Below, piece by piece: positions 1-9,770 of a stretch of 64,000 nucleotides of DNA. Within the stretch, counting starts at the first letter, position 1; each line of letters opens with the position of its first letter. The notes under the pieces are model-generated. The model saw nothing but the letters and a program-made list of their open reading frames with translations, had not been told where the DNA came from and did no database searches. Source of the stretch: Corythucha ciliata (Eukaryota > Arthropoda > Insecta > Hemiptera > Tingidae); NCBI GenBank assembly GCA_038030265.1, contig CM075939.1, positions 37,925,253-37,989,252 of the forward strand, written 5' to 3'. Both the position numbers and the translations under genes were made by a program.

Positions 1-198
1 AGTTCAGGTTGCATCTGGAATTGAAATTTTCAGAGTAAAAACATTGGGGCTGCACCACAGTGCATGCATGCTTTAAATTCAAATGTGGGTGAAACGACAC
101 TAGTATTTTATAAAACTCATTATTACCTATAGGGCGACCTAAATAGATGTGGTCTTCAGGAATAAACATTGTTTTATTATGTATTATTATAATTACCC

Positions 199-444
199 TA
201 AGGGTGCGTTCATAGTGATTCACCTTTACTGCGATACCTCGATGAGTGATGCCCCGTTTAAACCGCGATGAGGAACTAACATCAATAATTGCATGGGACT
301 GTTTATAGTGAAGCACTTTCACTGCGATGTGATCGAAGGTGCTTCACTATAAAGAATCCCGTACAATTGTTGATGTTTTGTTCCTCATCGCGGTTTTATC
401 GAGGTATCGCAGTGAAGGTGCGATTTACTATGAACAGACCCTTA
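199..444. mobile_element. Palindromic MITE with ~100-bp arms
   Basis: The two halves are reverse complements over most of their length. The left end reads AGGGTGCGTTCATAGTG and the right end CACTATGAACAGACCCT in matching reverse-complement order; inner arms share the GCGATACCTCGAT and CCGCGATGAGGAAC blocks. TA flanks both ends, so a TA duplication is possible. No coding capacity is visible. It looks like a foldback-type non-autonomous DNA element; the superfamily is not assigned. Confidence 0.8.
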
Positions 445-1500
445 ATACTATTATGTATTACCTGTTAATCCATCCATACAAATTTATTTAATTCAAGTTT
501 TTCGAATAAATGAATGGAAGCGTACAATTCGACTGTGATGTTAACGAACGTGATCTATCCTCCCCAGCTTACTGCTCTATTTTCATCCCATCTATAGTAG
601 GAATCGTAATTTCAACCAATCAGCACCCAACAATAACACTTTTCCCTCTCCCCTATCAAGTCAAACCTCTCACAAATAATCATGAAGCGCTCACCCAATT
701 ATAGACAGCCGTATGAGTAGTTACGCCGCTGTTTCAGGTCTCTGTAATCCTTTAAAAGCAAAAGCGTTTTAAGCGTAAGGACGCTCCTCTTATACTCAGC
801 CCCGTTTTGAAATGATGAGAGAGTGTGTGTGTGCGTATGCCAGTACGTGTCACATAAAGGGTGACGGTGTGAGTTCAATTACTACAAACACGATGGAAAG
901 GAGTAACTCCCCCGCATGTCAACAGAAGTACGCCGTGTGTATTTGAATTGTCAATCACCCAAATACATGCATTCTTGCGTGTGAGGGGGAGCGTTGTAGC
1001 GGGGGGGGGGCTGATGAAGGAGAAGTTTATTCACACTTGGTCAGACACGAAGTCAAATCAGTTTGTTTAATTGAAGGGATATATTTATTTTCGAATTTAG
1101 GAAGAGCTGGAAAAAATTGGCAATGGCTCCTTTGATTCAAAGAGTTCTGTTTATTTTTGATTAGACTATGGTGTGTAGAAGCACAGGTAAAAGAAATAAA
1201 GGAAAAAAACAAAAAAAAACGTGAAATTGTCGACGTGGAAAAATCAATGGGACAGACATATTTTTCATATTTTTTTGTTAATAGTATAAAACAATATTTA
1301 TTTTGCGCTGACGTAGTTTAAATAATTGAAAGTTACTGGCAGAAATCATTTTTTTTTTTTTTTTAGCTCCTGGTCGCGTTTTCCTGAAATTTGTTATTTT
1401 AGTAATCGATGGAAACGGTGTAACTTGAGGAAAATCATTCATTTTTTTTTTATGTTTATGCTAATTTTCAAAAAACTGCTTCAGTTTATGTCCCATTTTG
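445..1500. other. No gene recognised; AT-rich with low-complexity tracts
   Basis: A 64-codon frame at 510-704 and a 61-codon frame on the minus strand at 1027-1212 show no recognisable motif. A GT-rich run lies near 822-836 and a poly-G run near 1001-1010. T-homopolymers occur at 1350-1365 and 1443-1451. I see nothing that supports a gene. Confidence 0.5.
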
Positions 1501-1900
1501 GTATGGGGGGGAGGTGAGGCAAATGGTTGAAAAATGCCTCCCCCCGACCCCGCATCAAGCATGAGAGATGGGCTTTGTAGGCGGGTGGAGATACGAAACA
1601 TCGAAAGACAGAGAGAGAGCAACAGCAATGGGCGAGGCAGGCTTGAAGGACTGAGAGAGTGCGAGTGAGAGGGAGTGAACGGCTCTCTTCGCCGGCGCTC
1701 TGCGTTACCGCTGGTCTCCCAAAAACCCCACGCCCCGCGCCGCGCGAAACTCACGAGGTTTTGTTCTAAACGCACCAGTTCCTTTCGTGAATAACTCCGA
1801 GCGTCACGCTAAATAAGCGATATTAGTTTTTAAACATTTTTTTTTTTCATATCGCGCGAGCGGCCGGCGTGACAGAGGTGACCGGCGTTTTTGTTATCGT
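1501..1900. promoter_or_regulatory. CpG-rich patch, possible promoter or 5' exon
   Basis: This stretch is clearly richer in G+C and CpG than its surroundings, for example around 1690-1750 and 1850-1885 (GCGCGAGCGGCCGGCG). It also has purine runs (GAGAGAGAG) near 1610. The 104-codon minus-strand frame at 1461-1775 is low complexity (Ser, Leu, Arg, Pro rich) and is probably not coding. A promoter or untranslated first exon for a gene outside the recognised set would fit, but no TATA box, initiator or spliced ORF can be tied to it. Confidence 0.2.
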
Positions 1901-3700
1901 TATTGTTGCAGTTGTATTTTTTAAATCCACTGCGTGGAATTTTGAAGAAATAAGAAAATAAATAAAAAGCAGAATTTTGGATTTTCCCAATCAAATTTTA
2001 GTAAAAGCTCGTTCATTTTCAGTGATTTTTTTTTTTTTACAACGTAAGTTTTTAAAACATAGTCGGCGTAATTCAAACTCGCTATTCATAGCATTCAAGT
2101 GAAGTGGGGGAAACCCAAATTCGTGTTATTCAAGTGCTGTGACATTTTTTCGCACGCTTCATCACCTGGACAGGGGTCGCTTACTGAGAGATTATTGCTT
2201 ACATCGCCACCATAAAAACAAGTAAAATTTTATATTTGTACATAACAACAGTGTCAGCAATTCTTCAATTCAAATTTTTCGATTCGTAAAAAATACTCTT
2301 AAAAATGCCCTCTCCCTAGCGGAAAAAGGTCACGTCTGAAAGGGTCACGACGTGAACTGATGAACTTACCATTTTTCTCTTCCCTTCTTACCTCGTCAAT
2401 GTTCTCCTTAATTAAGAATGGAGAGGAAAATCAAATAGATAGATAGGACATATCATCCCTTAGTTTATGACAGGAAATTGAAAAATAAATACTCACAGTT
2501 ACGCAAGTAATAAAATGATTTGGAATGCGCACTTGTCATTTTCCATAAATCGTTATTATTTCAACGGCGCTCCTATGAAAATTTAACTTTTGATTCAGCC
2601 TTCTTTATGTTATAGGTATATCCTGAATATAAATGTTCGAATAAGCAATTTCTTATAAAATATATCACCTTTGTTTCCGCCCTCCTATGAGGCGCTACCT
2701 ACACGTTCTCGTCCTATCCGGGTTTGTTTACTAATAGGCAATTTTTTTTTTTTTTTCAATGAGTTTCAAACCGTTTCGTTCGTTCAAACCGTGTCGAGCT
2801 TTCTTTCACACTTATCGATCTTACTTTTGCTATATTTCTGTCATTAAAGAAAGAGAGAGAAAAAAAATTTCCCGATTCTAAACTGAAAAAAAAAAAAAAA
2901 ATAAGGCCTTGGCCCCCTTCAGGGTTGAACATCTTCACTATTAATTCCATTTTTAGGAGCCCTCCAACTCTTAACGTACTCAATTATAAACGTTAATTTC
3001 TTCCACCCCTCTTCACCATCTGTCTTTCCTAGAGTAACTTATTGACAGACTTGGAATAAACTTGATGATTTTTTGTTTTACGGAACTCTATTATTAAACT
3101 TTTTTCAAGATTTATTTCCTTTTTTTTTCTTTCTAGTTCAGCTCTTTTTTTTCCTGTACTACAGAACTTGAAACTTTACCGGGGAAAACTTTTTGATTCG
3201 CATATTCATACAGTTCAAAGGACTTTTTGAAGTCCAGAAATCCTTGGGATTTCCATTTAAGTAAAATTGTCTCGGACGTATGTGTGGCTCGCCCACTGAA
3301 TTCAATTTCCTTTTAATCCTACGATTTTGTCCACCTGCGATTTTTTATTCTCTCTTCCCCTGCTGCGAGACTGAAATACTTTCATTGACTAGGTCAAATA
3401 GGACTATGCCGGAATAGGTTGGATTCATGTATATAAGACGAACAACGGATTGTGGATCTTGGCATATTTAAATTAAACTAAAGCTTTGTTGATAAAAGAA
3501 AAAGGTTATCGGTTTAGTGTTTTCGTTCCTTCGGGATGTATTCCTTCCGGAAAAAACAAAAGAGGAATTCCCTTATAGCCTAATAATTTTTGTATCGACT
3601 ATTAACGTCTAAAATAAATACGCCAGCCACTTCATCGCAGTCGGGAGTAAATTATGCCAAATACAAGACAAATTATGAGTACCTGCCTGCATTCCTATTC
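1901..3700. other. No gene recognised; AT-rich intergenic or intronic DNA
   Basis: Only short frames with no motif are present (for example minus strand 2756-2983, which runs through homopolymers). T and A homopolymers of 12-16 bases occur at 2742-2757 and 2886-2900. It could be intron or intergenic spacer; nothing decides it. Confidence 0.5.
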
Positions 3701-3915
3701 TCCTCCTCAAATTTAAAATTAGGGGGTACTCAAATAATCAGCCTGTAAACCTGTAAATAAGTGTTTCTTTGTAATTAAGTAAAATTCCACCTCCCCCCCC
3801 CCTGTCTATGCGTTACTAAAGAAACGAGATTTATAACATCTGTTTACTGGTTTACCGAAATACTGAGTTTTATTTGAGTAAAATATTAATATTCGGCACT
3901 CGGAAAAACTACTTT
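3701..3915 (-). mobile_element. Probable distal part of the interrupted copia LTR
   Basis: This is the sequence left of the gypsy insertion's CAGCC duplication. The sequence right of the same insertion (8883-9111) reads as a copia LTR on the minus strand, so by continuity this flank should be the rest of that LTR. It is AT-rich with AATAAA-like motifs on the minus strand. The outer LTR boundary could not be fixed, since no second copy of the LTR is in the window. This is inference from nesting. Confidence 0.35.
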
Positions 3916-3920
3916 CAGCC

Positions 3921-4035
3921 TGTTACATCCTGTCTCTAACTAAATTACTTTATGTTTCACACGCACATGACCGTTTTGAAGTATTATTTTGTTTTCAATA
4001 AAGTATGTTTTCCTTTCCTATCACACAAATTAATA
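3921..4035 (+). repeat. 5' LTR of the gypsy element
   Basis: A 115-bp LTR, short for the group. It matches 8754-8877 closely, the right copy having a few extra bases (for example ...TTTTAAACTTTTG). It contains a TTTCAATAAAGT polyadenylation-like signal. It ends ...AAATTAATA rather than the usual CA, judged from the target duplication. Confidence 0.85.
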
Positions 4036-4036
4036 G

Positions 4037-4418
4037 CTGGCGACAGGAGGCGTTGTTGAGTGATTTACCTTTACTTACTTGCACGGGAGAAATGATTACA
4101 TCTCTTGGTTACGCTACTTTGTCAATAAGATTTAAGGACCAAATCGCCCAAGGAAATTTGTATATTTTACCCGGGAATGTAGACTCAATTTTCGGAAGGG
4201 AGTGGATGAGTGAAATAAAAGTCACCTTGACTGAAATCAAGTCCCTAGATGTCGTGTCAGATGAGCTTCACAAAACTACTGTAGAAAAACTGTACCAGGA
4301 TTTTCCCAAAGTATTAAGTAAACTCGGAAAAATTCCCAATATAACAGGGAAACTTCATCTCAAACCGAACGCCAATCCAGTTTATAAACCTCCCCGTGTT
4401 GTTCCTTATGCGATATAA
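4037..4418 (+). pseudogene. pol: Gypsy aspartic protease C-terminus and pol linker
   Basis: The frame contains the middle and end of a retroviral-type aspartic protease: a flap-like segment, then a strand with YILPGNVDSIFGREWM, the family's GR(D/E)W block. It continues into the linker before RT (FPKVLSKLGKI...VYKPPRVVPYA). The catalytic DTGA/DSGA motif is absent, because the region between the primer-binding site and mid-protease has been lost together with gag. The nominal Met start falls inside the LTR and is not a genuine start. It is followed by a stop near 4420 and a frameshift into RT. Non-functional. Confidence 0.8.
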
Positions 4419-4439
4419 GTCGAAAGGTTGTAGAAGAAA

Positions 4440-5307
4440 TTGACCAATTGGAAAAATAAGGCATCACTACCGAAGTGTCTTTTAGTGAATGGGGAACTCC
4501 AATCGTCCCAGTCATGAAGGGCTACGGGGAAATAAGACTGTGCGCTGACTATAAAATTACATTAAATAAATGTCTGGAAAAGGATTCTTTCCCGATTCTC
4601 CGAACTGAAGATATTCTGACGGGAATTTTTTTTCTGTCCTCGACATTCGCAAAACTTATTTGAATCTCGAAATGGACGAGGAGAGCGCAACAATGCAGAC
4701 GATTAGTACGCTGAAAGGCAATTACAAAGTGAATCGTTTGATGTTCGGTGTGAAATCGGCTCCATTCATTTGGCAGCGGGCCATAAGTCAAATTTTACAT
4801 GGCATACCAGGTGTGTCAGTTTTCTATGACGACATCAAGATTCAAGCTCGAACATTTGATGAACATGTCTCCAGTCTTAAGCAGGTTCTACGCTCCCTGC
4901 CAGCTCACAATCTTCGCGTCAATAAGAGCAAATGCCAATTCTTTCAAAAATCCATACAATATCTCGGTCATACCATATCTGATGCTGGCTTTTCAAAATC
5001 AAAAGATAAAATTGAAGCCATCATGAATGCTCCTCACCCGAAAAATTTAAATGAGTTAAGAAGTTGGCTAGGTCTCATAAATTACTACGGCCGTTTTGTG
5101 AAACATTTGGCTTCCACAGCGGCTCCACTTTATGATCTCGTAGGGGAAAACAAGAAATTCCGGTGGTCGGAAGAATGTGAGAAAGCTTTCGACAATTTTA
5201 AAGCCCAAATTGCATCAGACGAAATTTTAGTTCATTATAATGACTCCTTGCCTCTTGTTCCCGCTTCTGATGCGAGTCCGAATGGACTGGGAGATTCCGT
5301 AAAATGA
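4440..5307 (+). pseudogene. pol: Gypsy reverse transcriptase and start of RNase H
   Basis: The first frame (to about 4663) holds SEWGTPIVPV and an RLCADYK block, RT motifs 1-2. A frameshift near 4640-4660, close to a T-run, moves to the frame running to 5307. That frame has KVNRLMFGVKSAP, then the catalytic FYDDI (YxDD box), a LGHTIS-like primer-grip region, and the connection segment ending in a NKKFRWSEECEKAF block. The RNase H start (ASDASPNGLG) shows the first catalytic Asp before another frameshift near 5300. RT copies RNA into cDNA in the particle; here it is broken. Confidence 0.88.
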
Positions 5308-5640
5308 CGGACAACGCAGATCGTCCAATCGCTTATGCTTCTAGAACGCTCAGTTCTTCGGGAAAAAATATAGCCAAATCGAGAAAGAGGCTACTGCGAT
5401 TCATTGGGCGTTGCACAGATTTTATAATATTTGTTTTGGAAAAAAGTTTGAACTGGTGACTGACCATAAGCCTCTGCACTCTATATCTTTAGTCCTCACA
5501 AAGATTTGCCGTCACTGACAACGCATCGCTTGCTAAGATACGCCCTTTTACTACAATCTTTCGATTTTGACATAAAATACAAAAAAAGTCAAGACAACTT
5601 GAATGCTGATGCACTTTCTCGGCTACCTATAAATGGTGAG
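5308..5640 (+). pseudogene. pol: Gypsy RNase H domain, frameshifted
   Basis: The translation after 5300 reads RPIAYASRTLSSS and then shifts frame more than once. It recovers a TDHKPL-like block around 5460-5475, then THRLLRYALLLQSFDFDIKY and LNADALSRLP, the usual end of gypsy RNase H. The conserved Glu region is scrambled by frameshifts. Confidence 0.8.
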
Positions 5641-5779
5641 ATCAGGAACGATTTCAGGGAGGACAGCAGCAAGTATTTCCTCAGACAAATTGATTTCCTG
5701 CCGATCACTCATGAAGATATCCGAAGAGAGACCTCAAAAGGTTCTGAACTTATGCTGGTGCTTTCTCATTTGACAAACC

Positions 5780-6484
5780 TGTATATACTGAAACGACATT
5801 CTCAAGGAATTGCACTCCTCCCACATCGGAATAACGAAAATGAAAGGACTGGCTAGAAGTCACGTGTGGTGGCCAGGCAGTGATTCAGCAATTGAAAGGA
5901 TGGTCGGGAATTGCAAGTCTTGTGTCGAAAACCTAAGAAATTGTAGCAAAGCAGCTGATCATCCATGGGAACTATCGGATACACCGAGGAACCTATACAC
6001 GTGGACTACGCAGTGCCAATAATTGGAAAATATTTTTTAATAGTCGTCGCAAAATGGATGGAAGTAATCCCTGTTTCCACGATATCTAGCCTAAACACTT
6101 GGGAAAATCTACGCACACTCTTTTCACGGTTTGGAATTCCACGAGTGTTGGTTAGTGACAACGGCACTTCATTTACGTCACATGAATTTAAATTTGTTTT
6201 TTCGTTTAAATGGAATCACTCATAAAACCATTCCACCGTACCACCCTTCATTTAACGGTCAGGCAGAAAGGTACGTACAAACCATGAAACGTGCGTTGAA
6301 GCGATCACTGAACGATAAAGGTTCGCTAAATTTAAGCTGACCCAATTTCTCATGTCGTATAGATGCTCTCCTCATGCTTCAACAGGGATGTCACCATCTG
6401 AGTTGATGTTTGGACGACAAATAAGGACTGTTCTAGACCTTGTGAAGCCAGATAAAGAAGACAAAAAGGAGTTTTGTGGTATCA
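5780..6484 (+). pseudogene. pol: Gypsy integrase, zinc finger and catalytic core
   Basis: The zinc-binding region is visible as H..H then C..C (HSSHIG...RMVGNCKSC). The catalytic core follows across overlapping frames: an HVDYA block with the first Asp, VLVSDNGTSFTS with the second Asp, and PPYHPSFNGQAERYVQT with the Glu, giving a DD(35)E-type triad split by frameshifts at about 6030 and 6220. SPSELMFGRQIRT near 6390-6430 is the conserved segment after the core. Continuity ends near 6480, where unrelated sequence begins. The C-terminal tail reappears at 8500-8741. Confidence 0.88.
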
Positions 6485-7158
6485 ACCACCGACTAAGAAC
6501 CCAAAGTCATATGGATTACAAGTTGCACCACTCCACCCCCTCCCGCCCTAAATCAGCGGTCTCAAATTAATTTCTCATTTTTGATCCCACAAGATAGCAC
6601 TGCGTTCTTTACTTTATTCAAGTTCAGTTCACATGGTTCCTTTATTTTAGCCCTTTGTGAACTGCAGAGCAGAAATTGTATAGTTTGAAGATCAGGGTCG
6701 TACTGAGGCTACTTCTTCTGGCTGGGAGAGTCGGATTCCCCCCACACCACCACCAAAGAAGCTGTAAAATTGGGCGTTCTTCTTCCTGACGTTACTTGTT
6801 CTCATCGTGTTTTTGTCCCTTCGTTACAGTTTCAACGAACATTTCGTCAATACGATCATAACATTAAAACTAAGTGCTGTGAAAGACGCAGGATCAATGC
6901 TGCAAAGCACACCAGGTTGAAGTACAGAAGTAGCACTGCGTGTTGTAAGGATGATTAGGGTAACGAGTTAGTAGACCCATCAAACCGGAACACCCGTGGT
7001 TAACGATAAAGGGGGGGGGGGCTACCTTTGCAACAAATTAAATGTTTATTTATTTCTTTCAGGAATCTTGAACGAATTTTAATAACTAGTTACCTACTTA
7101 TTATTGTCAGAACATGACATTTTTTGTATAGTAAGTTCAAGTTTCCTGGTTGTAATAA
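6485..7158. other. Insertion interior within gypsy; no gene recognised
   Basis: Unrelated sequence splits the integrase gene. A 62-codon frame at 6770-6958 has no motif. A poly-G run lies at 7011-7021. The exact insertion junction was not resolved. Confidence 0.45.
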
Positions 7159-7334
7159 GGCCCCGTTTACAAACTGTCTGTCAACCCATTGACGTGCGTC
7201 TGTGGATGTTTCAGCCTGCGGAAGTGTGGAGCCTGTGAAACCTATGAAAATGCTTTATTTTTCTAGGGAATAAATTGGTTTGGTTGCATAGACTCCACAG
7301 GCGCTTGGCACATGCAGAACTTATGAACGTGGTC
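7159..7334. mobile_element. MITE with TAA target duplication
   Basis: TAA flanks both sides (7156-7158 and 7335-7337). The left end is GGCCCCGTTTACAAAC and the right end reads, reversed, GACCACGTTCATAAG, an imperfect inverted pair. The inner part carries a hairpin arm (GGAATAAATTGGTTTGGTTG then CATAGACTCCACAG) that recurs reversed near 35230 and 51645. A 3-bp TWA duplication is typical of PIF/Harbinger-type MITEs. Confidence 0.65.
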
Positions 7335-7399
7335 TAATACATATTTTTTTAAGTTACTGCAGCACATTTCTCTAAAATTGAAATTAAAAATAGTAATTA

Positions 7400-8243
7400 T
7401 ACAGGGTGGAAGGAGATAAGTGTGACAAACAAAATTTGGTGAAAATAGACATCATTTGCGATCAAAAACACTACCCATACCATGGTCCGAAAATCAAAAC
7501 CCTTCGAGATATGATTTTTCAAGCGGTTTTTCATGGCTTACTTACATCAATTTTTTCAACTAACTGCGAGAAAATCGCTTTCAATTTGCATTTTTGCAAC
7601 TTTTTGGTGATGGATTCGGAAATAGCACACTATTTTCTGTCAGGATTAGCAATTTGCGGTGGATATGAACTATTTTATGTGGCCTCAAAGGCCTGCAAAT
7701 CGGGGATTTTTTTTTTTTAAGTCAGTCCCCGTTTGTCTAGAAACAAATCACAAAACTTGTTCAATTTTTTCAGGTCAAAACAAGCGATTTTGAAGAGAAT
7801 AATCATTATTTTAAGTTATAAGGGCCTAAATAACAGAAATGTACCTTAGTTTTCTTTATGATCTGTCAACATTTTATTTTTCAAAATAAAACCCACCAAT
7901 CACCCATGAAAAAACGTCCCGCATCAAACAATAATTTATTTTCATAATTAATTGATTTTCCAAAAAATGTAAAAAAAAAAAGTACGATTCTTGGTTTGCC
8001 GCCCCCATATAAGCCATTTGCCTTTGACTCATCAATGAAAAGAAGTACCCCACCTCCCAGGTGTTCGTTTGGAAGCGACAAGTCGCACTAGATTAAGAAA
8101 AGAGATATATGCATTTTAAAACGTTTGGAAAATCATATCTCAGAAACAATTGAGTTTCGGGCTATGATGTATTTGGCATTTTCGATTGCAAATAAGGTCT
8201 ACTTTCATCCACAAAGTCCGTGCTTGATTCGGAACATCCTGCA
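7400..8243. mobile_element. TIR element nested in gypsy, diverged ends
   Basis: The left end starts TACAGGGTGGAAGG. The right end read on the minus strand starts GCAGGATGTTCCGAA. The next ~130 bp of both ends align with moderate divergence: each has an AAAATAGAC/AAAGTAGAC block, a CATTTGCGATC/TTATTTGCAATC block, and GAGATATGATTTT near the inner limit. The 104-codon plus frame at 7406-7720 lies mostly in the left arm and is probably not a gene. No transposase motif is seen inside. Confidence 0.5.
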
Positions 8244-8499
8244 TAAAAATGGTCAAGGGCCGAGACGAGTTTACACTCCGATCTCGTATTCCTAGGTGTT
8301 TAAACCGCATCTACTGTATACATAATGAAACAAAGTGATAATTACAAAGTTTTAACAAATTTGAGAGCAGAAGCCCCCCAAGGAAAAGTTGAAAACCTAC
8401 GCCCTTTCATGAAAACTTGTTCCTAATTGAATAAAGTAAGAATTGCAGAGGCATCTATCGGGATCGATTTTCCCAAAATGCTTCAGGACCGTGTCTTAT

Positions 8500-8741
8500 C
8501 AAAAGCGACGCGACTTGTAATCCATATGACTTTGTAAGAACCTTTGAAATTGGTCAAAAAGTCTACGTCAGAAATTTTGGCAGGGAAGGTCCCCGGTGGG
8601 GGAATAAAAAATAGTCGTCAAGAAAGTTGGAAATGTTGTCTACATCGTTGATTTGAACGGCAGAACGAAGAAGAGACACTTGGACCACTTACGACCTCTT
8701 CAGACGGAAGCATCTAACAAAGCTACGAGAAATCGAAGTTA
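8500..8741 (+). pseudogene. pol: Gypsy integrase C-terminal tail
   Basis: Translation gives a FEIGQKVYVRNFG block and then VVYIVDLNGRTKKRHLDHLR, the standard end of Ty3/gypsy integrases. It lies just upstream of the purine tract and the 3' LTR, so it closes the pol gene interrupted at about 6480. Small frameshifts are present near 8600. Confidence 0.8.
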
Positions 8742-8753
8742 AGGGGGGAGGAC

Positions 8754-8877
8754 TGTTACATCCTGCCTCTAACTACATTATTTTATGTTTCACACACATG
8801 ACCTTTTAAACTTTTGAAGTATTATTTTGTTTTCAATAAAGTAGGTGCGTTTTCCTTTCCTATCGTACAAATTAATA
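8754..8877 (+). repeat. 3' LTR of the gypsy element
   Basis: Direct repeat of 3921-4035. It is preceded by the polypurine tract AAGGGGGGAGGA (about 8740-8752) and followed by the CAGCC duplication at 8878-8882. It contains the same CAATAAAGT signal. Confidence 0.88.
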
Positions 8878-8882
8878 CAGCC

Positions 8883-9111
8883 TCATCAAAAGTTTTGAAA
8901 AGAGAGAAGTCGTTTATTTTTAGGACAACAGAAAACGAACAGTTAAATTTTTCATATGATTTTTTATATTTTAATTATATTTGTTGTAGCGAAGGGGCAA
9001 GAAATGAATTGCCCCTTCACTGGTTTTTCTCTGTACAGTCGCTTTTTGTACACCCTGCATAACAATTATAATTATAAACATAATAAACAGGAGGATTTTG
9101 ATATTCCAACA
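8883..9111 (-). mobile_element. Ty1/copia 3' LTR, part nearest pol
   Basis: On the minus strand the sequence begins TGTTGGAATATC directly after a purine tract (GAGAGGGGG at 9112-9120), the usual polypurine-tract and LTR junction of copia elements. It runs left until the gypsy CAGCC duplication, which splits it. No second copy is present in the window to confirm the length. Confidence 0.6.
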
Positions 9112-9266
9112 CCCCCTCTCAACATAGAGCTGTGGGGTTTATGCTTCAAGGCTTCAAGGATGAGTCCTATTTCCCGACGAATGTTTTCAAATTTTTCTCC
9201 TTGCAGAGGCTTTGTGAAAATGTCAGCTTGCATTAAGTCGGTAGGGCAATATTCAATGGAAATCAT
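9072..9266 (-). pseudogene. pol: Ty1/copia pol C-terminus (RNase H end)
   Basis: The minus-strand frame has the family signature YCPTDLMQADIFTKPLQ followed by a FENIRREIGLIL block and MLRGGV at the LTR boundary. In intact elements this is the last ~50 residues of RNase H. Upstream pol is missing: beyond 9270 the sequence becomes a degenerate non-coding repeat, so this is a 3' fragment only. Confidence 0.85.
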
Positions 9267-9269
9267 CTA

Positions 9270-9770
9270 ATTTGGCTTTTTTAGCGCACAAATAACCAGT
9301 TCAGCAATTTTCAAAGTGCTATTCGTCAGTTTTGCCATCTTTTTAGGGCGCAAATGATCAAGACAAGGCGCGAATGGTCCGTTTGGCTATTCTTGGTACG
9401 TGAATTGAACAATTTTGCAATTCGCAGGACAGAAATTATCTCTGTATTCTCCTGGGCGTCAGTTTAGCCGTTTTTAGAGTGCAAAGAGCCAGTCAAGCGA
9501 ATGGTTTGGTTGGTCATTCTTGGCACGCGAATGGTTAATCATTATCTTTCCGGAATTTTCTTGGCCACTCAAATCGTTGGTTTAGTCACTTTTGGCTATT
9601 TGTAGGACTCAATATAGTCAGTTTAGCTACTTTCAAGACGCGAATCGTCAGTTACGCCATTTATGGGAGCAATTATAGTCGGCCTAGTCGTAGGTGTAAT
9701 AGTTGGGCTAGTACATGGTAGGAATAGCTAGTTTAGCTATTTTTAGGCAGCGAATGTCTTCTTCAAGCTT
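9270..9770. repeat. Degenerate repeat field, 'tttagc-tttttagg-gcgaat' type
   Basis: Phrases such as CAGTTTAGC, CTATTTTTAGG and GCGAATNGTCAGT recur roughly every 40-50 bases with heavy variation. The same vocabulary, mainly reversed, appears at 29980-30310. It looks like a decayed satellite or simple-repeat-derived block. Confidence 0.55.

Larger units (their letters stand above)
3916..8882 (+). mobile_element. Ty3/gypsy LTR retrotransposon, degenerate, with nested insertions
   Basis: Two direct repeats starting TGTTACATCC (3921-4035 and 8754-8877) bound the element. The 5-bp word CAGCC lies immediately outside both (3916-3920 and 8878-8882), a target-site duplication that shows a single insertion event. 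A primer-binding-like TGGCGACAGG starts 2 nt after the left LTR, and a purine tract (AAGGGGGGAGGA) precedes the right LTR. Between them lie, in order, protease remnant, reverse transcriptase, RNase H, and integrase with zinc finger, catalytic core and C-terminal tail, the Ty3/gypsy order. Gag and the protease N-terminus are missing, with coding sequence joined almost directly to the 5' LTR. Pol is broken by several frameshifts and by about 2 kb of foreign DNA at roughly 6.5-8.5 kb. Confidence 0.88.

Noticed and set aside
1461..1775. 104-codon minus-strand frame in a CpG-rich patch
   Set aside because: Low complexity (Ser, Leu, Arg, Pro), no motif, no splice context; kept only as a possible promoter region.
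7406..7720. 104-codon plus frame that could be a small protein
   Set aside because: It lies mostly in the left arm of an inverted-repeat element and has no domain signature.
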